In this document: one piece after another, positions 1 to 10,783 of the stretch
Layout: each line of letters opens with the position of its first letter
Position numbering within the stretch: the first letter of the stretch is position 1
NCBI GenBank assembly: GCA_030247885.1
Contig: JAPDRO010000019.1
Span: forward strand, 558,001 to 622,000
Length of the DNA stretch: 64,000 nucleotides
Origin: Taxawa tesnikishii (nom. ined.)
Lineage: Eukaryota; Ascomycota; Dothideomycetes; Dothideales
Reading direction: 5' to 3'
Notes under the pieces: model-generated
Seen by the model: the letters and a program-made list of their open reading frames with translations, nothing else
Database searches by the model: none
Told to the model about the DNA's origin: nothing
Position numbers and translations under genes: made by a program

Positions 1-3000
1 CAGACAGCTTGAGATCCTGCTGTCCCTTTCCTCGATCTGGGCCTGGAGGTCCTCGAGCTCGTCCTTTGTGCTCTGGAGGTGTGAGCGAGCTTCGCTCTCC
101 TTGCGCGTAGAGGCCGCGATCTTACGATCGCGCTCGCTGAGTTGGAGCGTCAGGTCTTCGGCTCGGATCTTGGCTTCCTTAAGCTGAGCGTGCAGGTCTT
201 TGCGCTCTTCCGCCATCGTCTTGTCCTGTCCGCGAGCGGCTTGCACATCCTGTTCCAGCACCTTGACCCTCTCCTCGAGGCGCGAGATCTCGGTCTGGGC
301 TTCGCGCAGCTTGGTCCGGAGTTCATTGCGTTCCCGTACCGGAGTGCCATTCTCCTTGGCTTTCCACGCGTTTTCGAGTTCAGCTTCGAGGCTCTCGATT
401 TGAGACCGCAGGGTCTCGCGTTCGATGTCCGCGTTGCGGAGCTTGAGGCGCAATTCGTTGCGTTCCCGGACCGGTGTGCCGTTCTCCTTGGCCCTTTGGG
501 CAGCGTCGAGGTCGTGCTCGAGCTCAATGACGCGCTTCTGGATCTTGGATTTCTCGGCTTGGGTCTCCTCGAGACTGGATTCCAGCACGAGAATCTCGTC
601 CTCGAGCGCTTCCTTGGCTTCAGCATGCTCATTCTCCATCTGTGCACTGGTGTGAGCAGCTTCGGTGCGAGCTCGTTCGAGCTGGTTGGCGCTCTCTTCT
701 CTTGCGACTTGCAGTTGCTTCTCGAGTGCGCGAACATCGGCCTCCTTCTCCTGCGCCAGCTTACGTAGCTTGGTCTGCAGTTCAAGGAGCTGGGCTTCTT
801 GGTCCTCAATGACCTTCCGGTTTTCCCTAACGTCTTCGTCCAGATGTCCCGCGAAGCTCTGGTCCTTCTCCGCACTCTTGAGTCGGTCCTGCAGTTGTTG
901 CACCTTCTTGTTCTGCGCCTCGACCTCCGTTTCCGCAGACTGTAGTTGCTTCTCCAGCTCGTCCAGCTCGGCCTCTTTTGCATCGACAATCTTCTGAGCC
1001 TCTTGCTGCAACTTGCGGATCTCATCTGCTTGCTGAGTGAGGAGGCGATCCTTCTTGCTCGGCGTCTCCACAGCGCTGACATGAGATTGCAGGCTCCGGA
1101 GCTCGCTGTTTTGCTGCTGGAGCTGGCGCTCTTTGCTCTGGAGCTCCTTCTCAAGAGACTCGATGCGGTCGGACCTCAAGCGCAGTTCTACGCTCTCACT
1201 GCCTTGAACACCCTTGAGCCTGCTCTGCAGGGAGCGGATCTCGATGTCCTTGCCGGCGATCAAATCGTCCTTCTCATCCAGCTGTGCAGTAGATTCAACG
1301 GTAGCAGAGCGGAGCTTCTGCTGCAAGTCGCGAATCTGATCCATTTGCTGCTGAAGCTGCTGAGTCTGTCTTGTCGAAGTTTCGTTGCTGTCCCGCTGAG
1401 CGATTTCAAGACGCTTCTGCAGATCTGAGACCTCATCTTTCCTTTCTTCCACGAGACGAGTCTTTTCCCGCAATTTTCCCTCCTTCTCTTGGATGATGTC
1501 ATCCTTTTCTTGCAGGCGTGCGTCCGTCTGCTGCGCTTCGGCGTCCCAACTACCGCGAGCGGTCTGCAGGCGTTCCTGCAGAGCGCGAAGTTCGCCTTCC
1601 TTTGCTCCAGCAGCCGGTCCTTGTCGCGAAGCTCAGTATCTTTCTGCCGTAGGCCCGCAGCGTTGGCGCTTTCGGTGGACTGCAGCTTCTTCTGCAGGCC
1701 CCTCATGTCTTCGTCAAGCTCCTCGATGACCTGCTCCCTCTCACGAAGCTGATTCTCCAAGTCGTCTAGGGTGCCGCGTAATTTGCGAGATGAGCGTTCC
1801 CGATCTTGGGTAGCTTGAACTTGGGCTTGGAGGTCAGAGTTGCCGGCTTCAGCGGAACGCAGCTTCTGCTCCAGCTCTTGTAGCTCCTGATCTTGCTCGT
1901 CAATCATCCGGTCCCTCTCCTGGAGTTGGTGTTCAAGCTCTTCCACGTCGCCACGCAGCTTCTGAGTCGAGCGCTCCAGATCGTGAGCTGACTGGATTTG
2001 CACTCTCAGGTCCGAATTGCCAGTCTCGGCGGACTGTAGCTCCTCTTGCAGCGCTCGCAGCTCCCGATCTTTCTCCAGAATCACCTGGTTCTTCTCTTGC
2101 AGTTGGTTTTCTAGGTCTTCCATGTTATTCCGCACCTGCGCCTTCATTTCCGAGTTTCCAGCTTCGGCCGAATGCAGCTTCTGTTGCAGCTCTCGCAACT
2201 CCTCGTCCTTCTCGTCGATGATCTGGCTCTTCTTCCGAAGCTGGTTTTCGAGGTGTTCAACATCACCGCGCAGCTTCCGAGTAGAGCGGTCCCGGTCCTG
2301 AGAAGTCTTGAGCTGTTCTTTGAGTTCCTGGATTTCGGCCTCGCGTTCGGCAAGCATACCGTGATCCTGATCGTGAGAAGATTTAACTTGCGCTTTGAGT
2401 TCCTCGATTTCAGCGTCGCGTTCGGCTAGGATGGCGTCTTTTCATCGAGCTCCTGTTCGAGAGCGCCAATATCTTCCTGCAATCCCGCAAGCTCTTGCTC
2501 TCCAGACTGCAAGGATTTGACCTTCTGCTGAAGCGCTTCGATTTCCTCATCTCGGGTATCCAGCTCCTGCTCTTTTGCGCGCACATCAGCTTGCAGGTCC
2601 GCGATCTCGTCACGCAACTCTCGCAGTCTGTCCTCCGACTGGTTTTGACCCTCTTGTTCGGCCACGTCGAGTCGTCGATGCAGGTTGTCGATCTCTTGTT
2701 CCCTCTCGTCGGCGACTTTCTGACTCTCTTCGGCAAGTGTCCGCAAGCGCTCCATCTCCTCTTTCACGATATCGTCGGTATGCCGCTTCTTCACCTTCTC
2801 AGCAAAGTCGCGCAGCTGCTGGCGGTACTGTTCAAGTTCCTGCTCTGCGCGCTGAAGTGCCTTGCGTTGTTGTTTCAGGTCTCGTGAAAGTGTTACATTT
2901 GTGATGTTGAGCTCGGTGTTCTGCTTGATCGTCTGTTGCTGGAATTCTGTGCCTGTCTTTTTGAGGTTCTCTTCCAGGTAGTGGATCTTGAGCTTGAGGT

Positions 3001-3658
3001 TGAAGTTCTCCTTCGTCATCTTGTCAAGTCGCTACATAGCCGTTATTACTCACTGCTCTCAAGATAACGTACTGTATCCAAAACTTACTGCTTCTTGTTC
3101 GCGCAAGGTCAGGACGTTTCCCTGATCCACGATGCCGTTTTCTCGCTGTGGTAGCGCAGGTATGGGAGTGCTCATAATACTGCTACTCGCGACTTGCTGT
3201 GGTGCGACTGGCGTCATCTCACCCGTCGAGCTTCGCGTGTCCTCGCCGTCTACGAATGTGTTCGTCTGGGGCAACTCCGATTCGTCTTCCGGTATTGCGC
3301 CAGTTTTCAGATATGCAGGGGTCCTCGGGGCACCATTAGCGTAGAAGGATGAAGTGTTCCCATTCTCCTTGTCGTCGAATGAATTGTGCGAGCGGAACCT
3401 GTTCGCTGCTGCGCTTTTGAGCAACGGCGTAAATTCGTTCTTAGAAGGGCCCGGATTTCTTCTGTCGAGAAGGGCATTGCGCGCTCTAGGAGTCTTGAAC
3501 ATGCCGCCTCTTTGCGATCGCATGTCTTGTAGGATGTCATTGTCGCGTCTCTTCGCAGCCGAGAAGGGCTGGACCATGGAGAATGATGTTTCGTGGGCAT
3601 TCTGCAGCGTGAAGTCGCCGCGTTCGCTGGCGCCTGGCGTGTCGGGATAAAACGCCAT
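1..3658 (-). CDS. CM1-domain coiled-coil MTOC/spindle-pole-body protein, ApsB/Mto1/Pcp1 type (partial)
   Basis: Exon 1 is 3658-3089 (190 codons, starting MAFYPDTPG), followed by a 57-bp GTAAGT...TAG intron (3032-3088) and exon 2 from 3031 off the left edge. The splice gives EARLDKMTKENFNLKLKIHY, the centrosomin-type CM1 motif by which this family recruits gamma-tubulin complexes to microtubule-organising centres. The first ~185 residues are low-complexity and Ser/Pro-rich. Everything after CM1 is heptad-rich Glu/Gln/Leu/Arg coiled coil with recurring L-R-G-D-V-E-x-L-E blocks. The frame shifts twice, near T runs at 2439-2442 and 1601-1603 (A runs on the coding strand); one missing base at each restores continuous coiled coil (for example DEKDAILAERDAEIEEL), so I read these as homopolymer errors. 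The C terminus is outside the window. Seen: motif and splice sites. Known: CM1 function. Inferred: which of ApsB, Mto1 or Pcp1 it is. Confidence 0.85.
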
Positions 3659-3973
3659 GGTCGAGCGGCGTGGAATTGCAGTATATCAAAACCAAAGCAT
3701 AACCTGCAATGTTAGTAAGAAAATGGGACGAACAGTTGCGCGCCGTATGTTGTTGACGATGAGATCGAAGTTGTTTACCCTCAACTCAATTCGGGAAAGC
3801 GTTGGCGGGAATCCGCATTAGCTTGTCCTTGGCTCGGATAAGCACATGCAGCCGAGAAAGTCTTCACTTTACTGCACTCTGGTCAAATCATTTAGCTACC
3901 GCATAAGGCGATTTTACAGCGGCTGAAATGCGCTCTCTGCATTCAGACAAGATCTATGATATACATGCTCATA
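3659..3973. other. Intergenic, upstream of CM1 gene
   Basis: This 315-bp spacer lies between the stop of mtf1 and the start of the CM1 coiled-coil gene, both on the minus strand. It should hold the promoter of the CM1 gene and the 3' UTR of mtf1. I see no reading frame or repeat in it. Confidence 0.6.
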
Positions 3974-5899
3974 TTATGATACAGCATTATAATTCCTCAC
4001 TCGCCTCATTACCAGCATCACTTCCCCGACCCCTTCCGTCTGCATCGACATCTCCACATCCGACGGCTTAAAGGGCCACTCAATGAACGCCCTCGCAAGC
4101 TGCAAATGCATCTCCCTTGTCAACATCTTGACCTGGACCTCCGTCGGATCAAGACGCCCACCCTTCAGAGGATCTGTAATCGCAGGCGCGAGCGGAAGCA
4201 AATCATGAGCCGCGTTCGGCGCGATCTTATCAAGCGCCGTCAACACGTTGTAGGACGGTCGCACGAAGAGCGAAGTCAGGAACTGACGTGCTGTGCGATT
4301 GCCCTCGGCTGAGGTGGTGATGTCGGAAGCGAGGTTCTCGGCGTACGGTTGCAGGTCGAGGAGGCAGAGCGGGTAGCGCGGGTAGAACTCGTCTTCCTGC
4401 GTGACAAGGGCTTCGTAGGGCCGGCGGTCATAGGCTAGGATTGGCGGGTCCATTTCCAGAGCTCGTTGCTCCTCTATGAACAGCTTCGTTGCGCCGCTTG
4501 TTGACACGTTGGTGATAACACTGTTGGTTTTTGTAGCCGTTGGCTGAAATTGACTAGACGGTCTTTGTATTCAGACCTCTCTTTGTCCGAAAGATTCGGA
4601 ACTTCTGTGGCGTATTGCTTTTCAACGTCTATCAGTTCCATTTGCAGATCTAGAATAGGACCGATGCGGTTGAGCGCATAAGGTGAGAACGCATGGGTAA
4701 AGGTGTTTGCTCCAAACCGGAATTTCGTCGGTATATCAATCATTGCAGCCCGTTTGCGTTTCGACAGTGCTTTCTCCAAAGCGTCAAGGCCGGATTCGAG
4801 GAACGAGATGCGCTCTGCAAGAGGAAGATCTGGTTGCTGTGGGGTGTAAATAGGTTCCTTTACAGGTATGGCCTTTCTTCGTTCTAATGCTGCCTTGTAG
4901 TCCTCGCTCTGCCGGTTGGTGGGCGGTTCTATCTTGTTCTGCTCCATTCGCTCGATTGTGCGTACCATGCTCTCCTCGTCAAGCCGAATATCTCGTTCTC
5001 TGAACTCTTTCGCCCTCCTGTCGTCGCCTATTGACCGTATCTTTTCTTGCGTAGCAACTTCGATCGGCTCCAGGGCATTGGATACTGCGGTGCTGAAGGC
5101 GGTTTTCACGGCCACGGTTCTGGGAACTATCGCAGATTTCGCTTCTTCTGGCTGCCACAACAGCATGCGTACAAGTCCGTGGGTATGGAAAAGTCCGTTC
5201 GTTTGAGATGCTTGTGCCATATGACCGAGAATCAGATTGGGCAAGTGTACATGGTTGCTGTACCGTCGCCAGTCCTTGTAAGTACGGTAAATGGAACCAG
5301 TGACAAGCAGACTGTTGTCCGGTTGCCTTAGGCGAGGATCATTCTCTCGGAGTGGTTCCCTCTCAGGCAACAACTCGCCATTGAAAATTTGCCTGTATGA
5401 CTCCCAGTACGACTTAGGATGTGCGCCTGAAAGTGTGGTGTACCGGAAACTCGAGTTCGGCTGTTCTAGTAGAGGTTTGACGAAGGCGTCATAGTATCTC
5501 TCATCGGGTTCCATAAGCAGATGCCGTCGGGGCCTGAGAAACTCGTTCAGCTTTTGCGACCAAAGGCATGCGCCAGGATGAATATCGATAATGTCGCAGC
5601 CTTTCAGGTGTTCTAAAGAGGGACCTATGTATTTAAGTATGTCATCTGTGCGCAAGCATGGTCAGTCACTGTTCGCCAGTGGATGCATTGATGAAGCAAT
5701 AATGGCTGTCAGGCCAGCGCGCAGACGTACCGCAAAGGTCAGGACTCACAATGTCTATCTGCTCCGGATACTTCTCAACCTGCTTGCGCACCTTGCCCGT
5801 AGTCGTCTTGGTGTTTCGCTTTTTTATTGGAAATGCTTTATCAAGAAGTCCAGTCAGAGGATATTTGCCAATCGGCGCAAATCGAGTCCCGGTCGCCAT
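3974..5899 (-). CDS. mtf1: Mitochondrial transcription factor 1 (rRNA adenine dimethylase-like fold)
   Basis: Exon 1 is 5899-5731 (MATGTRFAPIGKY), an 85-bp intron follows (5646-5730, GTACGT...CACAG), and exon 2 is 5645-3974. The protein resembles yeast Mtf1, the specificity factor that lets the mitochondrial RNA polymerase open promoters. Shared marks are DIIDIHPGACLWSQKL (yeast: LDLYPGVGIQSA), an LVRMLLWQP block (yeast KVKMLLWMP) and near the C terminus AFIEWPFKPSDVEM (yeast LFMEWPFKP). At about 613 residues it is much longer than the 341-residue yeast protein; the extra length is a charged middle section. Near a T run at 4528-4532 the frame shifts. One missing base there gives RLQKTNSVITNVSTSGATK and a total divisible by three, so it is probably a sequencing gap. 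An upstream in-frame ATG at 6130 exists but overlaps the cox20 promoter; 5899 is preferred. Confidence 0.85.
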
Positions 5900-6157
5900 G
5901 GCGGCGACGAGCGTCCAATATGTCAATACAGCGGTATGATTGCAGAGCGCAGGTGGACGAGCTAGAATGGTGATTAAATAGGATGGAACACTGCGGCGAA
6001 CTTCGGAGGTGAGATGCGAGATAAGATAAGATGCAACGTCGCAAATATACCGAGACCGACCACCTCCAATCGCGTATAGAGTTGGCCACTTTAATATAAC
6101 AACTGGTAAAGTCTCCAAGGTCTCCTCCATTCTACCTCCACTCTATATACATTCACA
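5900..6157. promoter_or_regulatory. Shared divergent promoter of mtf1 and cox20
   Basis: Only 258 bp separate the two start codons, which face away from each other. Both products serve mitochondrial respiration, so shared control is plausible but is inference. No binding site is claimed. Confidence 0.55.
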
Positions 6158-6825
6158 ATGGCCGACGACACAAGACAGCCTCCCTCCTCTATCGACGGCG
6201 ACCAACCCCTTCGGCCGGACAAGGCCTTCGGAGGCGAGCAATGGAACGATGCGACGCCTTCATACAAGCCGCCCGAGAACGCCAACCTCATGGCCGGTGG
6301 GACACAAAACACAGCTGGTGGTCAGGTGGTGGATGTCAGACTGACGGACGCCGCCAAAAGCATCAAAATGGAGGATTGGACGAAGTTTCCACGGAAGCCG
6401 TGCGTTAAGGATTCACTGATGACGGGCATTGTAAGCGGCGCCGCGGTGGGCGCGGGAAGAGCCATATGGAGAGGTACAGACGCGCTATAGACGACTTGAA
6501 TGGGCAGCTGAAGGGCGCGCTGACATATGCATCAGCGCCACTGATGGTCGCCTGTAATTGGGCTGTGGGTACTTTCTGTTTCGGGGCCTTCTCCATGTAC
6601 CAGTACTGCAACTACCAGCGGCAGGCGGAGAAAGAGGGCATGAAGCGAGCCATGGAGATCATCGACCGGAAAACACTCGAGCGGAGACAGAAGGAGGCCA
6701 GAATGGAGCGGATAAGGGAGGTCAGGCGGCAGAAGAAGGAAGAAGAAGATGCGGAGACGTTTGCTAGGTTGAAGGAGGAGAAGGAGAAGAAAGAGGACAC
6801 AAAGTCTTGGTGGAAGGTGTGGTGA
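6158..6825 (+). CDS. cox20: Cytochrome c oxidase assembly protein Cox20 (FAM36A family)
   Basis: Two exons, 6158-6473 and 6536-6825, with a 62-bp intron (GTACAG...TCAG), encode 201 residues. The family chaperones Cox2 in the mitochondrial inner membrane during complex IV assembly. Family marks are KPCVKDSLMTGIVSGAAVGAGRA (first membrane segment, residues ~80-105), then across the splice WRAPLMVACNWAVGTFCFG (second segment), YCNYQRQAEKEGMKRAMEII and a Lys/Glu-rich C-terminal helix. The N-terminal ~65 residues are Pro/Asp-rich and poorly conserved, as usual. The splice is strongly supported because it removes an in-frame stop and joins the two conserved halves. It is divergent from mtf1. Confidence 0.93.
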
Positions 6826-8745
6826 TACCCTTTTGGCGCATCACGGATTCGGAGTTCAATGGTCCAGACTAAGAAATCGGAGCTGAATGGCTATGGGGTG
6901 CTGGCCGGCTTCGAGTGTATTATAGTCCTCCCTGTACCACATCTCTATGATCACTGCTTGTGCTGTGCTGACCAAACGCATAGGAGGTTCTGGTTCAGAA
7001 CAGCGAATCTTGCTATCTTTCTTCACTGCGACAGTGATTAGTATCTGCCCGATGGCCTCTGTCCATTCTCGACAGTTGCTCAACGTGTGAGCTGGGCTAA
7101 GAATTCTGATGATATCTAGTCGCAATGTCCCCTCAACCCGGAAATGTCACCATGCGCCTGTAACGACACCACCATGGCAGCATAATCTCCTCTGTTGAAC
7201 CTTTCGCCCGTAACCCTGAGGAGCTGGCCGACGTCATCATCGCACTCGCAACAGAGCTCATGTGCGCCTGCAATCCTTCCTAAGTGGATCTCGAGGAGCC
7301 AGGATCACGGACGAGGTAGATCCAACCCAGGAGGCCTCCGCCGAGGACAAGCTTGCCCTAAGGCCCGGGAGAACTTCTCGGTGACGGTGACATTGACACG
7401 CTGGGCATGTGGCATGTGTTCCGAGTATCTCTGCTAAAACCGTGCTGCATGAAGTGACTTGCGGTCATGGACGATACCTTAAGCATGCCCTTGAATTTTT
7501 CCCCTTACTATGCCCTGGCAGGTCAAGCTACTGGACGGTGAGATGAAGATCAAGACAATCCCAGTATCGATACGAGCACATTCAGAGGGGAGGATTGAGG
7601 TGATATGCACAAAACGCCAGATTGACGAGTGGCGAGACCAATTGGACTTGGCCGATCGTTTTCTTCCTGCAGAGGAGTTTGCAACGCATCATCCGGCGTA
7701 TCAGATCCTCGACCAGCTCCGGTGCCTAGTCGATATCCAACATAGTGGACAGCATGGTGAGAGTTCCGACATGTTCTCTTCCGACACTCGTTCTCACTCG
7801 TATGGAACTATTACAATTCAGCAGCAATACTGTACCTGCCGTATCCATGATCTACATCCAATCAAAGAGTGTGTGTGCTGCTGCTGATCCTCTTGATGAG
7901 CCGCACGCATGGAATCAGAACATCTCACTGTATCTCGCTAGACACTCCATCCTCAGTGCTCTAACTGTATTGTGCTGTTCGATTGTCGTGGTTCTCCATG
8001 TGCGATGAATCAGTCGCACAGGTAACATCTGATGTGCCACGGAGTGGTGATCTCTCCGCCGGGCAATCAGTTCAACTTCTTCATAGGCACCTCAGCAGAC
8101 AATAGGACTCGACGATACATCACTGACCAGTGCGCTGAAAAGTGGTTTTGGTCACATGCATATGATACAAGTAGGCACGGAGGTTTCTGTTGCTGACCGT
8201 CTCGTTTAGCAGCCAGGATATTGACCTCGAGGACTGAGGAACATGCGACTCTCAGTGCACACGTGGCTCTTATCTGGATTTGGAACGACACTTTCCTGTC
8301 CTGTCCGATTTGACTGAGTTCTGCCGGTCAACAATGATGGATGTGCGACGGTTCCCTTGACCAACATGACTCTAAGGAGGTTGCTTATCTTGGTTGAGCT
8401 AGGCGCACGGATCGCCCCGCCTCCGGCTTTGTCCCTGCAGCGATCGTCATGCTTGATTGATGCGGCTGATTTACCCCGGCCGTTCCTCCATTGACTGATA
8501 GCATCACATGCGCTGCGCTTCCTGGGCACCGCCCCGTTGCCTGACATGTCCATCTCTCTCTCAACTCATCACGCGTCACCTCAGTCTGATCACCTCACTA
8601 TAGACAGTACTTCACAACACCTATCTTCACCATCACTGTCATACATTCATTGCGGACACGTTCATACCAGCTCTCTAGCAAAACACACTCCGACAAAGGC
8701 GTCCCATAGCTCACGGTCAAGACTTGACCAGCCTATCCAGTCGGT
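6826..8745. other. Long intergenic stretch, mostly no recognisable gene
   Basis: About 1.9 kb lies between cox20 and the RNase T2 gene. Apart from one doubtful 125-codon frame (listed separately) I see no conserved reading frame, RNA gene or repeat. The last ~200 bp before 8746 are rich in CTCA/CACC and look like a fungal promoter and leader. Confidence 0.5.
7510..7887 (+). CDS. Doubtful 125-residue hypothetical protein
   Basis: ATG at 7510 opens a 125-codon frame (MPWQVKLLDGEMKIKTIP) with protein-like composition over the first ~90 residues, then a Cys-rich tail ending CVCCC. I do not recognise any family, signal peptide or membrane segment. It could be the remnant of a gene, a terminal exon, or chance. 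It sits alone in a 1.9-kb gap. Confidence 0.2.
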   Translation: MPWQVKLLDGEMKIKTIPVSIRAHSEGRIEVICTKRQIDEWRDQLDLADRFLPAEEFATHHPAYQILDQLRCLVDIQHSGQHGESSDMFSSDTRSHSYGTITIQQQYCTCRIHDLHPIKECVCCC

Positions 8746-10099
8746 ATGACTTCAGCTCTTCAGTATGCGCCGTCAGAGGTACCCGACTTCTGGTCGAATC
8801 TTGCTCCCAAAGTGCCTTCGCTCCGCTCCATGCTCGTCTCCGGCTCTCAGGTCTTTCTAGGGGTGCAGCAGATCCTGAACCAGGCACCGTCATGCCCGAA
8901 TGCCCAGATAAGCTGCCAGAATACGTCAGTTGTGGAGGACCTATGCTGCTTCAACGCGCCGGGCGGCCAGATGCTGCAGACGCAGTTTTGGGATACTTCA
9001 CCACCTACGGGCCCGTCTGACGCTTGGACTATGCATGGATTGTGGTATGTGCCTTGATAACGATGCACTGTGTCATACGGTTAGGGGAATCTGAGGTTGA
9101 CAAAACACGTCTAGGCCAGACCACTGCGATGGTACCTTTGACCAATACTGCGACGACTCGCGCCACTACAAGAACATCACCGCTATCCTCTCCTCCTTCG
9201 GCGCATCCTCCCTCCTCGATATCATGACCACATACTGGAAAGACTTCCGCGGCGACGATGAGAACCTTTGGGCGCACGAGTGGAACAAACATGGCACCTG
9301 CGTCTCCACGCTCTCACCCTCCTGCTACCCTTCTTACAACCCCCAACAAGAAGTCCTCGACTACTTCCAATCCGCCGTCTCCCTCTACCAAACCCTGCCG
9401 AGCTACGAATGGCTTGCCGAAGCAGGCATCGTTCCCAGCAACACGGCCACATACACAAAAGCGCAGATCCAGGACGCGCTGGAATCGAAACACGGTAAGC
9501 CCGTCACAATCGGCTGCCGCGCTGGCAGGTTTGACGAGATCTGGTATCACTTCGACGTCAAGGGGAGCGTGCAGACGGGTCAGTTCATCGCTGCGGACCC
9601 CGATGGACCAAAGGGCAAGTGTCCCACGACGGGAATCAAGTACCTGCCCAAGCGCTCTTCCGGCTCTCCGACCTCGACCGCGAGGACTACCACGGCTGCG
9701 CCAACGCATACGAGTGTTCCCGGCACGCCCTTCAGCGGAAAGGGCTTCCTCCACGTTCGTACGAGCGGCTATGGCAAAGGCTGCATCATCGGGGCCGGTC
9801 AGTGGTACACCAGCGGGTCTTGTGCGACTTTCACAGCTACGCGGAGTGGTGACTCGGGCTTCACGTTAAGCTCGAGACGAGGCAGATGCGCGCTTAACAA
9901 GAAGGGGGCGCTGACGTGCGCGGCTTGGATCAGGGATCCTGTAGTCTTTGAGAACGATGATGGGGTGCTGTCGTTGGGTGGCAACTCGACGTTTTATGCT
10001 GATGGAATTCCCCATGGCAGGGCGAAGGGGAACGTGTTTGTAGCGGAGGAGGGACACGGGACTGAGTTGGAGATTGTGTGGAAGAGCACGAGTGGATAA
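8746..10099 (+). CDS. Ribonuclease T2-like (Rny1-type) with C-terminal extension
   Basis: Exons 8746-9044 and 9115-10099 are joined across a 70-bp intron (GTATGT...TCTAG), giving 427 residues. Both catalytic signatures of the acid T2 RNases are present: WTMHGLW (His97), split by the intron inside the Trp codon, and HEWNKHGTC (His154, Glu155, Lys158, His159). Paired cysteines in the catalytic half (SCPNAQISC, DLCCF, DHCDG, YCD) fit the family disulfides. After ~residue 275 a Ser/Thr-rich linker leads to a C-terminal domain (GKGFLHVRTSGYGKGCIIG) like that of fungal Rny1 proteins. These enzymes cut single-stranded RNA in the vacuole or outside the cell. From ATG 8746 no clean signal peptide is visible; a hydrophobic run begins near the internal Met29 (LVSGSQVFLGVQQIL), so the true start could be downstream or on an unseen exon. 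Confidence 0.9.
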
Positions 10100-10783
10100 G
10101 AACTGAGATGCGTGAGATATGTGGCGTCGTCTCTGAGTTATGTCGAGGCTAAGATCGCTTGGGACTCAATGTCGGGACAGTTAAGCGAAGTGAATGCGAA
10201 TAAAGTTGGTTGATGCCGATAGCGAATATATGTCCTGACTAAGCATGATAGATAAGATCCAAGCTTACTCTAAGATAGTGGCTAGCATACTAGATACTAG
10301 ACGACTACTCTTCTTAAATCACTATGCAAATCCTTCAGCGTTGAGCTACTCTATACTTAGTTGGCTAGTAATTGCTAGTGTTATTAGCATAAAGCATGTG
10401 GTAATGCCTCTAAGGGTAACATCTAGATTCGGAGTATTCCGAGGGGTTTGACGAGGAGGTCTTGGCGTGCAGCCAAAGTGAAGCCTAGGGCTGATGTAGC
10501 TTCAGTTATCTTCTCTTCCTTTCTCTTCCTTCCACGCATACAGATAGCCGACGAATATACTTAGACGCTGCGGACGCACGGTATGAAGAATTACGAATTA
10601 GGCTGAAGCAACGGTCACTGTTCCACTACTGGATACAGGCGTGCGAGGCCTCCCAGCCTAGCCGTCTCATGCAGCAAGGCTGTGAATGCACTTTACCGCG
10701 CTTGTAGTCACTCAATTCTAGACCCTTCTGTTGAGTCAAAACGGGGCTTCATCAGTTGAATTGCTAGGACATCTCTCGACATA
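10100..10783. other. Intergenic with an AT-rich, CTAG-rich patch
   Basis: This 684-bp spacer contains a patch at about 10230-10445 that is richer in A, T and the tetramer CTAG than its surroundings, similar in texture to the RIPped region after 36 kb. It may be a small decayed repeat. No reading frame is convincing. Confidence 0.45.

Noticed and set aside
142-1428. Long Leu-rich open frames on the plus strand
   Set aside because: They are the exact antisense of the coiled-coil coding frame (CTG/CTC opposite CAG/GAG) and shift where that frame shifts.
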